A stretch of DNA of 64,000 bases from Azoarcus olearius (GCF_001682385.1 NZ_CP016210.1:3286001-3350000); one strand, 5' to 3'; counted from the first letter of the stretch, positions 37,156 through 46,994 are shown. Numbers and translations: made by a program. Notes: generated from the sequence alone by a model not told the origin.

Positions 37156-40100
37156 ATGCTCTCCCGCCTGATCGACTGGTCCGCCCGCAACGTCTTCCTC
37201 GTCCTGCTCGGCACGCTTTTCCTCATCGGCGGCGGGCTGTACGCGGTCAAGCACACGCCGCTGGACGCCCTGCCCGACCTCTCCGACGTGCAGGTCATCG
37301 TCTATACCGACTACCCCGGCCAGGGGCCGCAGGTGGTGGAGGACCAGGTCACCTACCCGCTCACCACCGCGATGCTGGCGGTGCCGCGGGCGCGGGTGGT
37401 GCGCGGCTTCTCGATGTTCGGCGCGTCCTACGTGTATGTGATTTTCGAGGACGGCACCGACATCTACTGGGCGCGCTCGCGGGTGCTGGAATACCTCAGC
37501 ACCGCCGCCGGGCGCTTGCCGCAGGGCGTGGCGCCGCAGATCGGGCCGGACGCCACCGGGGTGGGCTGGGTCTATCAGTACGCGGTGCTGGGCCGCGACA
37601 TGTCGCTGGCCGACACCCGCAGCCTGCAGGACTGGTACGTGCGCTACCAGCTCACCAAGGCCGCCGGCGTGTCGGAGGTGGCGAGCGTGGGCGGCTTCGT
37701 GCGCGAGTACCAGGTCACCGTCGATCCGCACCGGCTGGCGAGCTACGGCATCGCGCTGGACGAGGTGAGCCGCGCCATCCGCAACGCCAACCGCGACGTC
37801 GGCGGCCGCGTGGTGGAGATGGCGGAAAAGGAATACATGGTGCGCGGCCGCGGCTACCTGCGCGGCGTCGAGGACATCGCCGGACTGGTGCTGAAGAGCG
37901 AGAACGGCACGCCGGTGCGGGTGGCCGACATCGGCCGCGTAGAGCTGGTGCCGGCCGAGCGCCGCGGCATCGCCGAGCTGAACGGCGAAGGCGAGGTCGC
38001 CTCCGGCATCGTCATGGCCCGCTTCGGCCAGAACGCGCTCGACGTGATCGCCAACGTCAAGGCCAAGATCGCCGAGATCGCCCCCGGCCTGCCGGCCGGC
38101 GCCGAGATCGTGCCGGTGTACGACCGCTCCACGCTGATCGAGCGCGCCATCGCCAACCTGCAATGGACGCTGCTGGAGGAAAGCCTGATCGTCGCCGCCG
38201 TGTGCGTGATCTTCCTGCTGCATGTGCGCAGCGCGCTGGTGGCGATCATCACGCTGCCGCTCGGCATCCTGATCGCGTTCGTTGCGATGCGCGCGCTCGG
38301 AATGGGCGCGGACATCATGAGCCTGGGCGGCATCGCGATCGCGATCGGCGCGATGGTGGATGCGGCGATCGTGATGATCGAGAACGCGCACAAGCATCTG
38401 GAGAGGCTGGCTGTGCACTCCGCCCCCTTCGAGGGGGAGGCCGGGAGGGAGATGGGGTTCGACGACGGCACCCTGCCCCATCCCCACCCCACCCCTCCCC
38501 TTGAAGGGGAGGGAGAAACGGCGACCGACGCCCCGCTTTACTCCTCCCCCTCCAAGGGGGAGGCCGGGAGGGAGATGGGGTTGGATGGCACGAGCGATGT
38601 CCGTGCCGACTCGCCGTCCAACTCCATCCCCTTCAAGGGGAGGGCGGGGGTGGGGATGGGGTTCGACGGCGGCCCCCTGCCCCATCCCCACCCTGACCCT
38701 TCCCTTGACGGAGAGGGGACAAAAACAGTGCGCGCCGCTGCCACACCTGAGGCAGCCCGCGCGGCCGCCATCCTCGCCGCCTGCAAGGAAGTCGGCCCCG
38801 CGCTCTTCTTCTCGCTGCTCATCATCACCGTCTCCTTCCTCCCGGTCTTCACCCTCGAAGGCCAGGAAGGGCGGCTGTTTTCCCCGCTCGCCTTCACCAA
38901 GACCTTCGCTATGGCCGGTGCGGCCCTGCTGTCGGTGACGCTGGTGCCGGTGCTGATGCTGTTCTTCGTGCGCGGCCGCATCCTGCCGGAGTCGAAGAAC
39001 CCGGTGAACCGGCTGCTGATCTGGCTCTACCGCCCCATCATCCGCGCCGTGCTGCGCTTCAAGTGGGTCACCATCGCGCTGGCGCTGCTGGCGATGGTGG
39101 CGACGCTGCTGCCGGCACGCCAGATCGGCTCGGAGTTCATGCCCACGCTCAACGAGGGCACGCTGTTCTACATGCCGGCGGCGCTGCCGGGGATGTCGGT
39201 GACCGAGGCCGGACGGCTGCTCGCCACCACCAACCGCATCATCAAGACCTTCCCTGAGGTCGAATCGGTGTATGGCAAGGCCGGCCGCGCCAATACCGCC
39301 ACCGACCCGGCGCCGCTGGAGATGTTCGAGACCGTCATCAACCTCAAGCCGCACAGCGAATGGCGGCCGGGCATGACCACCGACAAGCTGGTTGCCGAGA
39401 TGGACGCTGCGCTCAAGTTCCCCGGCCTCGCCAACTCGTGGACCATGCCGATCAAGGCCCGCATCGACATGCTCAGCACCGGCATCCGCACGCCGGTGGG
39501 CGTCAAGGTGTTCGGCAAGGATCTGGAAACGCTGGAAACCGTCGCCCGCCAGGTGGAGGCCGCGGTGCGCACCGTGCCGGGCACCGCCAGCGCCTACGCC
39601 GAGCGCGTGGCCGGCGGCTACTACGTGGATATCGAGCCGAAACGCGAGCAGCTCGCGCGCTACGGGCTCTCGGTGGACATGGTGCAGGAGGTGGTCGCCA
39701 CCGCGCTCGGCGGCGACATGGTCACCACCACGGTGGAAGGCCTGGAGCGCTACAACGTGGCGGTGCGCTACCCGCGCGCGCTGCGCGACAGCCCGCAGCG
39801 CATCGCCGCAGAGGTGTATGTGCCGACCATGAGCGGCCCGATCCCGCTCGGCCAGCTCGCCACCGTCAGCATCCAGCGCGGCGCGCCGGCCATCCGCACC
39901 GAAAACGCGCTGCTCGCCGCCTACGTCTATGTCGACACCCGCGAGGCCGACATCGGCGCCTTCGTGAAGCGCGCGCAGCAGGCGGTGGCGGAACAGGTGA
40001 GCTTCCCGGCCGGCTACTACGCCACCTGGAGCGGCCAGTTCGAGAACATGGAGCGCGCCAAGGAAAAGATGAAGATCGTGCTGCCGCTGACGCTGGCGCT

Positions 40101-40635
40101 GATCTTCGTGCTGCTCTACCTCAACTTCCGCCGGCTGACGGAGACCCTGATCGTGATGCTGTCGGTGCCCTTCGCGCTGGTCGGCGGGGTGTGGCTGATG
40201 TGGTGGCTGGGCTACCAGATGAGCGTGGCGGTGGCGGTCGGCTTCATCGCGCTGGCCGGCGTCGCCGCCGAGACCGGCGTGATCATGCTGATCTACCTCG
40301 ACCACGCCTGGGAAGCGATCCGCGCCCGCCGCGCCGCCGAAGGCCGCGCGCCGACGGTGGCCGATCTCTACGAAGCGATCATGGAAGGCGCGGTGGAGCG
40401 GGTGCGGCCGAAGATGATGACGGTGGTGGCGATCATGGCGGGCCTCTTGCCGATCATGTGGAGCAGCGGCACCGGGGCGGAGGTGATGAGCCGCATCGCG
40501 GCGCCGATGGTGGGCGGCATGATTTCCTCCACGGTGCTGACGCTGGCAGTGATCCCGGCGCTGTATGCGGTGGTGAAGACGCGCCGCCTGCGCCGCGCGG
40601 AGACCGCGAGCGCGCCGGCGACATCGGCAGCCTGA
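37156..40635 (+). CDS. cusA: CusA-type copper/silver RND efflux pump with repeat-derived insertion
   Basis: This 1159-residue heavy-metal RND pump has the typical N-terminus (MLSRLIDWSARNVFLVLLG), periplasmic porter domains, GAMVDAAIVMIENAHKHLE at the end of TM4 and paired membrane blocks in both halves. It drives Cu(I)/Ag(I) export with CusB and CusC. The family is usually about 1040-1050 residues. The excess of about 100 residues is explained by a linker at residues 417-544 between TM4 and TM5 (normally about 30 residues), made of translated palindromic repeats. The frame stays open, and both flanks are well conserved, so the pump may still work. No strong Shine-Dalgarno sequence is seen. 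Confidence 0.93.
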   Translation: MLSRLIDWSARNVFLVLLGTLFLIGGGLYAVKHTPLDALPDLSDVQVIVYTDYPGQGPQVVEDQVTYPLTTAMLAVPRARVVRGFSMFGASYVYVIFEDGTDIYWARSRVLEYLSTAAGRLPQGVAPQIGPDATGVGWVYQYAVLGRDMSLADTRSLQDWYVRYQLTKAAGVSEVASVGGFVREYQVTVDPHRLASYGIALDEVSRAIRNANRDVGGRVVEMAEKEYMVRGRGYLRGVEDIAGLVLKSENGTPVRVADIGRVELVPAERRGIAELNGEGEVASGIVMARFGQNALDVIANVKAKIAEIAPGLPAGAEIVPVYDRSTLIERAIANLQWTLLEESLIVAAVCVIFLLHVRSALVAIITLPLGILIAFVAMRALGMGADIMSLGGIAIAIGAMVDAAIVMIENAHKHLERLAVHSAPFEGEAGREMGFDDGTLPHPHPTPPLEGEGETATDAPLYSSPSKGEAGREMGLDGTSDVRADSPSNSIPFKGRAGVGMGFDGGPLPHPHPDPSLDGEGTKTVRAAATPEAARAAAILAACKEVGPALFFSLLIITVSFLPVFTLEGQEGRLFSPLAFTKTFAMAGAALLSVTLVPVLMLFFVRGRILPESKNPVNRLLIWLYRPIIRAVLRFKWVTIALALLAMVATLLPARQIGSEFMPTLNEGTLFYMPAALPGMSVTEAGRLLATTNRIIKTFPEVESVYGKAGRANTATDPAPLEMFETVINLKPHSEWRPGMTTDKLVAEMDAALKFPGLANSWTMPIKARIDMLSTGIRTPVGVKVFGKDLETLETVARQVEAAVRTVPGTASAYAERVAGGYYVDIEPKREQLARYGLSVDMVQEVVATALGGDMVTTTVEGLERYNVAVRYPRALRDSPQRIAAEVYVPTMSGPIPLGQLATVSIQRGAPAIRTENALLAAYVYVDTREADIGAFVKRAQQAVAEQVSFPAGYYATWSGQFENMERAKEKMKIVLPLTLALIFVLLYLNFRRLTETLIVMLSVPFALVGGVWLMWWLGYQMSVAVAVGFIALAGVAAETGVIMLIYLDHAWEAIRARRAAEGRAPTVADLYEAIMEGAVERVRPKMMTVVAIMAGLLPIMWSSGTGAEVMSRIAAPMVGGMISSTVLTLAVIPALYAVVKTRRLRRAETASAPATSAA
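38418..38718 (+). repeat. Three palindromic repeat units inside the cusA reading frame
   Basis: Units lie at about 38418-38515, 38540-38650 and 38623-38718. Each has arms of the type CCCCCTTCGAGGGGGAGG or CTCCCCTTGAAGGGGAGGG joined by GGGATGGGG and CCCCATCCCCACC motifs. In translation they give recurring peptides such as GEAGREMGFDDG, PHPHPTPPLEGEGE, GRAGVGMGFDGG and PHPHPDPSLDGEGT. They are the same family as the repeats just upstream of cusA. The insertion is in frame, without stop codons. Confidence 0.93.
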
Positions 40636-40775
40636 GCCGGACGCGGCGCGGCGGATGAGCGCGACGCCATCCGCCGGCGAGCTGGCGACCACCCGCGCCA
40701 GCCCATGCAGGAGGCGGGCGCCCAAGCTGCCGCGACTATGCTGCAACTGTGGATACGCGCGGGGGAGATGAAGCC

Positions 40776-43187
40776 ATGCGCCACGAACATCACCACGAAT
40801 ACAGCCATCTGCACGGCGAACCCGGTGCCCCGGTGCCGGCCGGCGAAGACGGCGAGCAGGCGCTGGCCGCGCTCGCCGACGAGCACCCGGCCACCGACCG
40901 CGACCCGGTCTGCGGCATGACGGTGGCGGCCGACTCTCCCTACGCCGCCTGCCACCAGGGCCATCGCTACCGCTTCTGCAGCGCCCACTGCCAGGCGCGC
41001 TTCGAAGCCGACCCCGCGCGCTATACCGCTGCGGGCGCGCCGCATCCTCACCACCCCCGGTCCGCAGCAGACGCAGCGCCGGACGAGCGTGCGGAATACA
41101 CCTGCCCGATGCACCCGGAGATCCGTCAGCGCGGCCCCGGCACCTGCCCCAAGTGCGGCATGGCGCTGGAGCCGGTGCTGCCGGCGGCGGGGGCCGAAGC
41201 CAACCCGGAACTGGCCGACTTTCGCCGCCGCTTCTGGTGGACGTTGCCGCTCACGCTCGCGGCCTTCGCCATCGCGATGTCCGGCGGCCTGTTCGATCCG
41301 CTGCTCGGCGCCGCGCGGCCATGGGTGGAACTCGCGCTCGCCACGCCGGTAGTGCTGTGGGCGGGCGCGCCCTTCTTCGTGCGCTGCGCGCAGTCCATCG
41401 CCCGCCGCAGCCCCAACATGTGGACGCTGATCGGGTTGGGCACCGGCGCGGCCTACCTCTACAGCGCGATCGCCACCGTCGCGCCCGGACTCTTCCCGCA
41501 TTCCTTCCGCATGGGCGAGCACGTCGCGGTGTATTTCGAGGCCGCCGCGGTGATCATCTCGTTGACGCTGCTCGGCCAGCTGATGGAACTGAAGGCGCGC
41601 GCCGAGACCGGCGCCGCGATCAAGGCGCTGCTCGGCCTCGCCCCCAGGACCGCGCGCCGCATCCGCGCCGACGGCGGCGAGGAAGACATCCCGCTCGCCC
41701 ATGTGCATCCGGGCGACCGCCTGCGGGTGCGCCCCGGCGAGAAGGTGCCGGTGGATGGCGGCGTGGTCGAGGGCGAAAGCGCGGTGGACGAATCCATGCT
41801 CACCGGCGAACCCATTCCGGTGACCAAGCGGCCGGGTGATGCGCTGATCGGTGCCACGCTGAACACCAGCGGGGCGCTGGTGATGGTGGCCGAGAAGATC
41901 GGCAGCCAGACGGTGCTGTCGCAGATCGTGCAGATGGTGGCGCAGGCACAACGCTCGCGCGCGCCGATGCAGCGCATGGCGGACGTGGTCGCCGGCTGGT
42001 TCGTGGTCGTGGTGGTGCTGATCGCGCTCGCCAGCTTCTTCGCGTGGGGGCTGTTCGGCCCGCAGCCGAGCTGGGCCTACGGCCTGATCAATGCCGTGGC
42101 GGTGCTCATCATCGCCTGCCCGTGCGCGCTCGGTTTGGCCACACCGATGTCGGTGATGGTCGCCACCGGCAAGGCCGCCACCCACGGCGTGCTGTTCCGC
42201 GACGCCGCGGCGATCGAGGCGTTGCGCCAGGTCGACACCCTGATCGTGGACAAGACGGGCACCCTCACCGAAGGCCGCCCCGCCTTCCATGCCCTTGCCG
42301 CCGCCGAAGGCTGGACCGAGGACGCGGTGCTGCGCATCGCCGCCAGCCTCGACCAGGGCAGCGAACACCCGCTCGCCCACGCCATCGTTGCCGCGGCCCG
42401 GGAGCGCGGACTGAAGCTGACGACACCCGACCGCTTCGAATCCTCATCCGGTATCGGCGTGCGTGGCACGTTGGAAGGCCGCCGCGTGGTGCTCGGCAAC
42501 ACCGCGCTGATGGACGACGAAGGCATCGCCTGGCAGCCGCTCGCCGCACGCGCCGAAGCGCTGCGCCACGAGGGCGCCAGCGTGATGCACCTCGCCGTCG
42601 ACGGCGCGCTTGCCGGGCTGATCGCGGTGGCCGATCCGATCAAGGCTTCCACCGCCGACGCGCTGCGCACGCTGCGCGACAGCGGCATGCGCGTCGTCAT
42701 GGCCACCGGCGACGGCCTCACCACCGCGCGCGCGGTCGGCGGCCGGCTGGGCATCGACGCGGTGCACGGCGAGGTCAAGCCGGCAGACAAGGATGCGCTG
42801 GTCGCCAGGCTGCAGGGCGAAGGCCGCGTGGTCGCGATGGCGGGCGACGGCATCAACGACGCCCCGGCGCTGGCGCGCGCCAACGTCGGCATCGCCATGG
42901 GCACCGGCACCGACGTGGCGATGAACAGCGCCCACCTGACGCTGGTGAAGGGCGACCTGCGCGGCATCGCCACCGCGCGCAACATCTCGCTCGCCACCGT
43001 CGCCAACATGCGCCAGAACCTGCTGTTCGCGCTGCTCTACAACGCGCTCGGCGTGCCGATCGCCGCCGGCCTGCTCTACCCGGCCTTCGGCCTGTTGCTG
43101 TCGCCGATGATCGCCGCGCTGGCGATGAGCTTCAGCTCGGTGTCGGTGGTCGGCAACGCGCTGCGCTTGCGCAACGCGCGGGTCTAG
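40776..43187 (+). CDS. copA: Copper-translocating P-type ATPase with YHS and metal-binding domains
   Basis: This 803-residue P1B ATPase begins with a His-rich head ([11 protein letters not shown]), then a YHS domain (DPVCGMTV, residues 43-50) and a heavy-metal-binding domain ([21 protein letters not shown], 108-128, in two pieces of the family motif), then eight predicted helices with the ion motif ACPCALG, phosphorylation site DKTGT, the SEHPLAH box and [11 protein letters not shown]. The CPC motif and the helix 8 residues MSFSS fit Cu(I) export. GGGGAG nine bases upstream fixes the start. It ends the copper block. Confidence 0.92.
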   Translation: MRHEHHHEYSHLHGEPGAPVPAGEDGEQALAALADEHPATDRDPVCGMTVAADSPYAACHQGHRYRFCSAHCQARFEADPARYTAAGAPHPHHPRSAADAAPDERAEYTCPMHPEIRQRGPGTCPKCGMALEPVLPAAGAEANPELADFRRRFWWTLPLTLAAFAIAMSGGLFDPLLGAARPWVELALATPVVLWAGAPFFVRCAQSIARRSPNMWTLIGLGTGAAYLYSAIATVAPGLFPHSFRMGEHVAVYFEAAAVIISLTLLGQLMELKARAETGAAIKALLGLAPRTARRIRADGGEEDIPLAHVHPGDRLRVRPGEKVPVDGGVVEGESAVDESMLTGEPIPVTKRPGDALIGATLNTSGALVMVAEKIGSQTVLSQIVQMVAQAQRSRAPMQRMADVVAGWFVVVVVLIALASFFAWGLFGPQPSWAYGLINAVAVLIIACPCALGLATPMSVMVATGKAATHGVLFRDAAAIEALRQVDTLIVDKTGTLTEGRPAFHALAAAEGWTEDAVLRIAASLDQGSEHPLAHAIVAAARERGLKLTTPDRFESSSGIGVRGTLEGRRVVLGNTALMDDEGIAWQPLAARAEALRHEGASVMHLAVDGALAGLIAVADPIKASTADALRTLRDSGMRVVMATGDGLTTARAVGGRLGIDAVHGEVKPADKDALVARLQGEGRVVAMAGDGINDAPALARANVGIAMGTGTDVAMNSAHLTLVKGDLRGIATARNISLATVANMRQNLLFALLYNALGVPIAAGLLYPAFGLLLSPMIAALAMSFSSVSVVGNALRLRNARV

Positions 43188-43254
43188 TCCGTCTGGCATC
43201 GTCCCTGCTTCGAGGAGGGCCATTACGAACGGCAAGCCCGCCACGGAGTTCCCG

Positions 43255-43818
43255 ATGCTGACCGAAGACGAAGCCCGCGCCCGCCTCGCCACCCACCCGC
43301 TGCCGCCCAACCCCTGGGTGTATGCCAACGAGCACGCGGTCATCATCAAGGCGGACTACACCGACACCATCGAGCGCATGCTGCGCTGGGTGCCGAAGAC
43401 ACGCTGGAGCGCGAAACACCGCTGCTGGATCGTGCCGCTGACCGGGCTGGAACTGGTGCGCTCGGTGCTGCCGGAACTCAGCCGGCTGGCCGAGGCGATG
43501 CAGGAGACGCCGGTGGCGCCGGCGGCGGAACCGGCCGGCGCCGACGCCGAAGCGCTGGCGCGCAAGTGGTTCGTGGACAGCGCGCGGCTGCTCTACGGCA
43601 GCGACTGGCAGCGCGAAACCGCGCGTGCGCTCGGCCGCGAGGAAGCGGCGCTGGCGCGCTGGGTGCTGGGCGAAGGCGTGCTGGAAGCACCGCCCGCGGT
43701 ACTGCTGGACGAAATGCTGGCGCTGATGCGCCGGCGCGCGACGGACATCGCCGCCGCGGCCGACGTGCTGGCGCAGCGCCTGCGCGACGGAGGTCCTGCC
43801 GCGGCAGCGCCCGCCTGA
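43255..43818 (+). CDS. Hypothetical protein with HARP-like N-terminus
   Basis: This 187-residue protein has an N-terminal segment (about 20-80; DTIERMLRWVPKTRWSAKH then RCWIVPLTGLELVRSVLPE) that resembles the HARP/HepA-related substrate-recognition module of annealing helicases: a pattern of R-W-x-x-x-x-x-x-W with flanking hydrophobics. The C-terminal part is helical, with a DWQRETARALGREEAALARW stretch like a helix-turn-helix. No helicase domain is present. Function unknown. It lies downstream of the copper ATPase but need not be related to it. Confidence 0.6.
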   Translation: MLTEDEARARLATHPLPPNPWVYANEHAVIIKADYTDTIERMLRWVPKTRWSAKHRCWIVPLTGLELVRSVLPELSRLAEAMQETPVAPAAEPAGADAEALARKWFVDSARLLYGSDWQRETARALGREEAALARWVLGEGVLEAPPAVLLDEMLALMRRRATDIAAAADVLAQRLRDGGPAAAAPA

Positions 43819-43840
43819 GGCGCGGCGCCGTCCGGCGGGA

Positions 43841-44326
43841 TCAGATCGCGCGGACCTGGTCGGCCTTGACGATCAGCTGCAGCCGCTCGGCCTTGTCGAA
43901 TACCGCCAGCGGCAGTTCGAAGACGAACTGGTTCTCGTACCAGGCGCGGCCGTAGGGCAGGAACAGCGCGCTCGCCGGCAGCGCCAGCAAACAGTCCGCG
44001 GCGTCGAACAGCGCCACCGCACACGTAGCGCTACCCGGCGCCTCCGGCACGTTGTCGTCGCCGAAGACTTCGAACTGCACGAACACCTTGGCCGCCTCGA
44101 TGCCGCCTTCGCTGGTCTTCACCGCGGTGACGCGGATGTTCTGGTAGCGACGGCCGGGCTTGCCGTCGTGGGTGAGCTGGATGAACTCATGCAGCTTGCC
44201 CTTCTTCACCACGGTGCCGTCGAGCACCGGAATGCCGAGCTGGGTCATGCCCAGGCCGGTGGGTTTGCCGGGTTTCAGATCGATGAAAGTCGTGTTCTCG
44301 GCCAGTACGGGCACGGCGCTCTCCAT
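43841..44326 (-). CDS. Conserved-looking hypothetical protein
   Basis: This 161-residue protein has no signal peptide or membrane helix and an apparently all-beta make-up (VFVQFEVFGDDNVPEAP, QFVFELPLAVFDKAERLQLIVKA). I do not recognise the family. The start MESAVPVLAE was preferred because the codons upstream lack a ribosome site and code for unusual sequence. It is divergent from the AhpD-like gene across a 212-base region in which I saw no clear promoter. Confidence 0.55.
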   Translation of the reverse strand: MESAVPVLAENTTFIDLKPGKPTGLGMTQLGIPVLDGTVVKKGKLHEFIQLTHDGKPGRRYQNIRVTAVKTSEGGIEAAKVFVQFEVFGDDNVPEAPGSATCAVALFDAADCLLALPASALFLPYGRAWYENQFVFELPLAVFDKAERLQLIVKADQVRAI

Positions 44327-44538
44327 GGTTTCGATTGCGACAAGGGCGGGGGCAGTGCGCGACAAACGCCGCGCAGAAGGCGGCCGCGGGTCGCGTCAGG
44401 GGGAATAAAGCAGTTTCGGTGCCAAACGCGCCCGCGCCGATCCGCACCGCACAAGGGTGTATCCATTGCGCGCGCCGCTCCGTCCAAGCGAACAGGAGGC
44501 CAATCCCGGCCTTCGCTTCCCTTCCGGATGGAGTCGCC

Positions 44539-44814
44539 ATGAACGAACTGACGAAACGCGAGCGCGAACTGGTCGCGATCGGGGCCGCACTGGGCAGCAA
44601 CTGCGCCAGCTGCATCGAATTCCACCTGCCGGAGGCGCGCGCCGCCGGCCTCAGCGAGGCGCAGATCCGCGAGGCGGTCGAGCTCGCCGATGCGGTGCGC
44701 ACCGTATCCGCCCGCAATGCGCTGCAGGCGGCCACCGCCGCGCCCGCCGGCGCGGCGGCTGCGCCCGGCGAAGCCTGCGCCCAGCTCGAACGCCATGCTC
44801 CGCGCTGCTGCTGA
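44539..44814 (+). CDS. Carboxymuconolactone decarboxylase/AhpD-family protein
   Basis: This 91-residue protein contains the AhpD core with the redox pair in GSNCASCIEFH (Cys22 and Cys25) and the following helix AQIREAVELADAVRTVSA. The pair and the nearby His are as in peroxidase-type family members, so a thiol redox role is plausible. Extra Cys at the C-terminus (HAPRCC) is unusual. It overlaps the next small gene by 20 bases. Confidence 0.78.
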   Translation: MNELTKRERELVAIGAALGSNCASCIEFHLPEARAAGLSEAQIREAVELADAVRTVSARNALQAATAAPAGAAAAPGEACAQLERHAPRCC

Positions 44815-45013
44815 CGCGGACCGTTGCCGCGGCATCGTGGCGGCAGCGTGGCACCGCCTGCGGTGCCGGCTCGCCGCCCGCCGCCAGGCCCGGCGGCAAG
44901 CCATCGCGACCCTGGGCGCGCGCGAGCTTGCCGACCTCGGCCTGCGGCCCGCCGACCTTCAAGCCCTCGCCGCCGGGTTGTTCACGTCCGACGACACCCG
45001 GCGCCAACGCTGA
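44795..45013 (+). CDS. DUF1127 small Arg-rich protein
   Basis: This 72-residue basic protein has the DUF1127 pattern: an N-terminal helix with W (IVAAAWHRLRCRLAARRQARR), then LGARELADLGLRPADL. Members are short and of diverse, partly regulatory roles, including RNA turnover and phosphate metabolism in Agrobacterium. It starts within the end of the AhpD-like gene, so coupled translation is likely. An MFS gene follows after 14 bases. Confidence 0.78.
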   Translation: MLRAAADADRCRGIVAAAWHRLRCRLAARRQARRQAIATLGARELADLGLRPADLQALAAGLFTSDDTRRQR

Positions 45014-45027
45014 ACCCGGAGACCTCC

Positions 45028-46245
45028 ATGCATCCATCACCCGGGCGCGATGCCCGCATCCTGCTGCTCTGCGGCGGCGCCATCATCATGCTGTCGCTCG
45101 GCATCCGCCACGGCTTCGGCATCTTCCTGCGGCCGATGACGCTGGACCTGCAATGGACGCGCGAAACCTTCGCCTTCGCGATCGCACTGCAGAACCTGGT
45201 GTGGGGCCTGTCCCAGCCCTTCGCCGGCATGCTCGCCGACCGCCATGGCGCCGGCCGCATCCTGGCGCTCGGCACCGCGTGCTACGCCGTCGGGCTGGCG
45301 CTGATGGCGCAGTCGACCACCGCCACCCAGCTGGCGCTGTCGGCGGGCGTGCTGATCGGCCTCGGGCTCAGCGGCACCTACACCATCGTCATCGGCGTGG
45401 TCGGCCGCGCCTTTCCGCCGGAACGGCGCAGCGTGGCGCTGGGCGTGCTCGGCGCGCTGGCCTCGTTCGGCCAGTTCGCCATGCTGCCCTACGGCCAGTC
45501 GCTGATCTCCGCCGTCGGCTGGTGGTGGGCGCTGCTGGTGCTGGCGCTCAACGCGGCGCTGATGCTGCCGCTGGCACTGCCGTTGGCGCGGGCGAAAGGG
45601 CATCCGGCCGGGCTCGCCGGCAGCGGCCAGAGCATTGCCGAGGCGCTGGGCGAAGCCTTCCGCCATCGCGGCTTCTGGCTGGTGACGCTGGGCTTCTTCG
45701 TGTGCGGCTTCCAGATCGTGTTCGTCGCGACGCATTTCCCCGCCTACCTGCTCGACCAGGGGATGTCGGTCGATACCGGCATGATCGCGCTGGCGCTGAT
45801 CGGGCTGGCCAACATCCCCGGCGCCTTTCTCGCGGGCTACCTCGGCGCGCGCTATTCCAAGCGGCGTCTGCTCGCCGGCATCTACCTGGCGCGCGCGCTC
45901 ATCATCATCGCCTTCCTCGCCGCGCCGCCCAGCCCATGGTCGGTGTATGCATTCTCGATCGCGCTCGGGCTGGTGTGGCTGGGTACCGTGCCGCTGACCA
46001 GCGGCATCGTCGCGCAGATCTTCGGCGTGCAGTACCTGTCGATGCTGTTCGGGGTGGTCTATCTGGGCCACCAGATCGGTGCCTTCCTCGGCGGCTGGAT
46101 CGGCGGCCTTGTCTACGACCAGACCGGCGCCTACCTGCCGGTGTGGCTGCTGGCGGTCGGGCTCAGCCTTGCCGCGGCGGCGGCCAATCTGCTGGCGGAC
46201 GAAGCGGCGCTGCCGCGGCTGCGCCCGCTCGCGGGGCAGGCCTGA
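45028..46245 (+). CDS. MFS transporter
   Basis: This 405-residue protein has twelve predicted membrane helices, with the family loop motif GMLADRHGAGRIL between helices 2 and 3 and the matching GYLGARYSKRRLL between helices 8 and 9. The sequence resembles the monocarboxylate or oxalate/formate-antiporter branch (SLGIRHGFGIFLRPMTLDLQWTRETFAFA). The substrate cannot be read from sequence. GGAGACC precedes the ATG. Confidence 0.85.
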   Translation: MHPSPGRDARILLLCGGAIIMLSLGIRHGFGIFLRPMTLDLQWTRETFAFAIALQNLVWGLSQPFAGMLADRHGAGRILALGTACYAVGLALMAQSTTATQLALSAGVLIGLGLSGTYTIVIGVVGRAFPPERRSVALGVLGALASFGQFAMLPYGQSLISAVGWWWALLVLALNAALMLPLALPLARAKGHPAGLAGSGQSIAEALGEAFRHRGFWLVTLGFFVCGFQIVFVATHFPAYLLDQGMSVDTGMIALALIGLANIPGAFLAGYLGARYSKRRLLAGIYLARALIIIAFLAAPPSPWSVYAFSIALGLVWLGTVPLTSGIVAQIFGVQYLSMLFGVVYLGHQIGAFLGGWIGGLVYDQTGAYLPVWLLAVGLSLAAAAANLLADEAALPRLRPLAGQA

Positions 46246-46394
46246 TGAAGCGGCCCCCGCGCGCCGCGGCCCCGCTGCTGTGGCGCGCGGCAGGCTGGGC
46301 GGCCGTGCTCGCCGCGCTCGGCGTCATCGCCCTGGCGTATCGCCAGCCCGGCCTGCGCGAAGCGATCCTTTATTCCGGTCTCGGCTTATGCTGA
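46245..46394 (+). CDS. Small single-helix membrane protein
   Basis: This 49-residue protein has a basic N-terminus (MKRPPRAAAP) and one membrane helix (AAGWAAVLAALGVIALAY). Its ATG overlaps the MFS stop codon (TGATG), which gives it credit as a real, coupled gene. It is too short for a family call. It may assist the transporter. Confidence 0.45.
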   Translation: MKRPPRAAAPLLWRAAGWAAVLAALGVIALAYRQPGLREAILYSGLGLC

Positions 46395-46420
46395 GGTCCG
46401 CATCCACTCGAGGCGCATCC

Positions 46421-46987
46421 ATGTCCCCGACTTCTCCGGGCGCGGTCGACACCGTGCTGGCCGAAATGGCCCAACCCGTGCTGCGCTACCTGCAACGCTT
46501 CGTCGGCGACGCCGCGATTGCGCGCGACCTGCAGCAGGAAACCCTGATCCGCATCGCGCGCGGCTACGACAGCTTCGGCGCCCGCTCGTCGGTCAAGACC
46601 TGGGCCTTCGCGATCGCCAACCGGGTGGCGGCCGACTACTACCGCGCGCCGGCCCACCGCATGCAGATCGTCGATCTGGACGAGGCGGAAGAAGTCGCCA
46701 GCGGCGAGGCGGCGATCGACACCCGGCTGGTCGAAGAGGAGATGAACCGCTGCGTGCGGCAGGTCATCGACAGCCTGCCCGACACCTACCGCGCGGCGCT
46801 GATCCTGCACGACCTGGAAGGCCTGTCGATCGAGCAGACCGCGCTGATCTGCGAGTGCACGCTGGCCACCGCCAAGATCCGCATCCACCGTGCCCGCCAC
46901 CGCCTGCGCGAGGCGCTGGGCAGGCAGTGCGCCTTCTACCACGACGACCAGGGCGTCTATCGCTGCGACCGCAACACCCCGGCCTGA
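46421..46987 (+). CDS. ECF-type RNA polymerase sigma factor
   Basis: This 188-residue sigma-70 family member has region 2 (DLQQETLIRIARGYDSF, VKTWAFAIANRVAADYYR) and region 4 (LPDTYRAALILHDLEGLSIEQTALICECTLATAKIRIHRARHRLR as a continuous helix-turn-helix domain, residues near 119-163). Its C-terminus carries extra Cys (RQCAFYHDDQGVYRCDRN), together with a Cys in region 4, which may sense redox or metals. No anti-sigma factor gene is adjacent. ATG at 46388 is an alternative start; GAGG before 46421 favours the chosen one. Confidence 0.85.
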   Translation: MSPTSPGAVDTVLAEMAQPVLRYLQRFVGDAAIARDLQQETLIRIARGYDSFGARSSVKTWAFAIANRVAADYYRAPAHRMQIVDLDEAEEVASGEAAIDTRLVEEEMNRCVRQVIDSLPDTYRAALILHDLEGLSIEQTALICECTLATAKIRIHRARHRLREALGRQCAFYHDDQGVYRCDRNTPA

Positions 46988-46994
46988 CGCGCCG

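Noticed and set aside
37075..40746. Very long open frame on the strand opposite cusA (over 1200 codons)
   Set aside because: It mirrors the GC-rich cusA gene, lacks family features or a ribosome site, and is full of low-complexity His/Arg/Gly; a shadow of codon bias.
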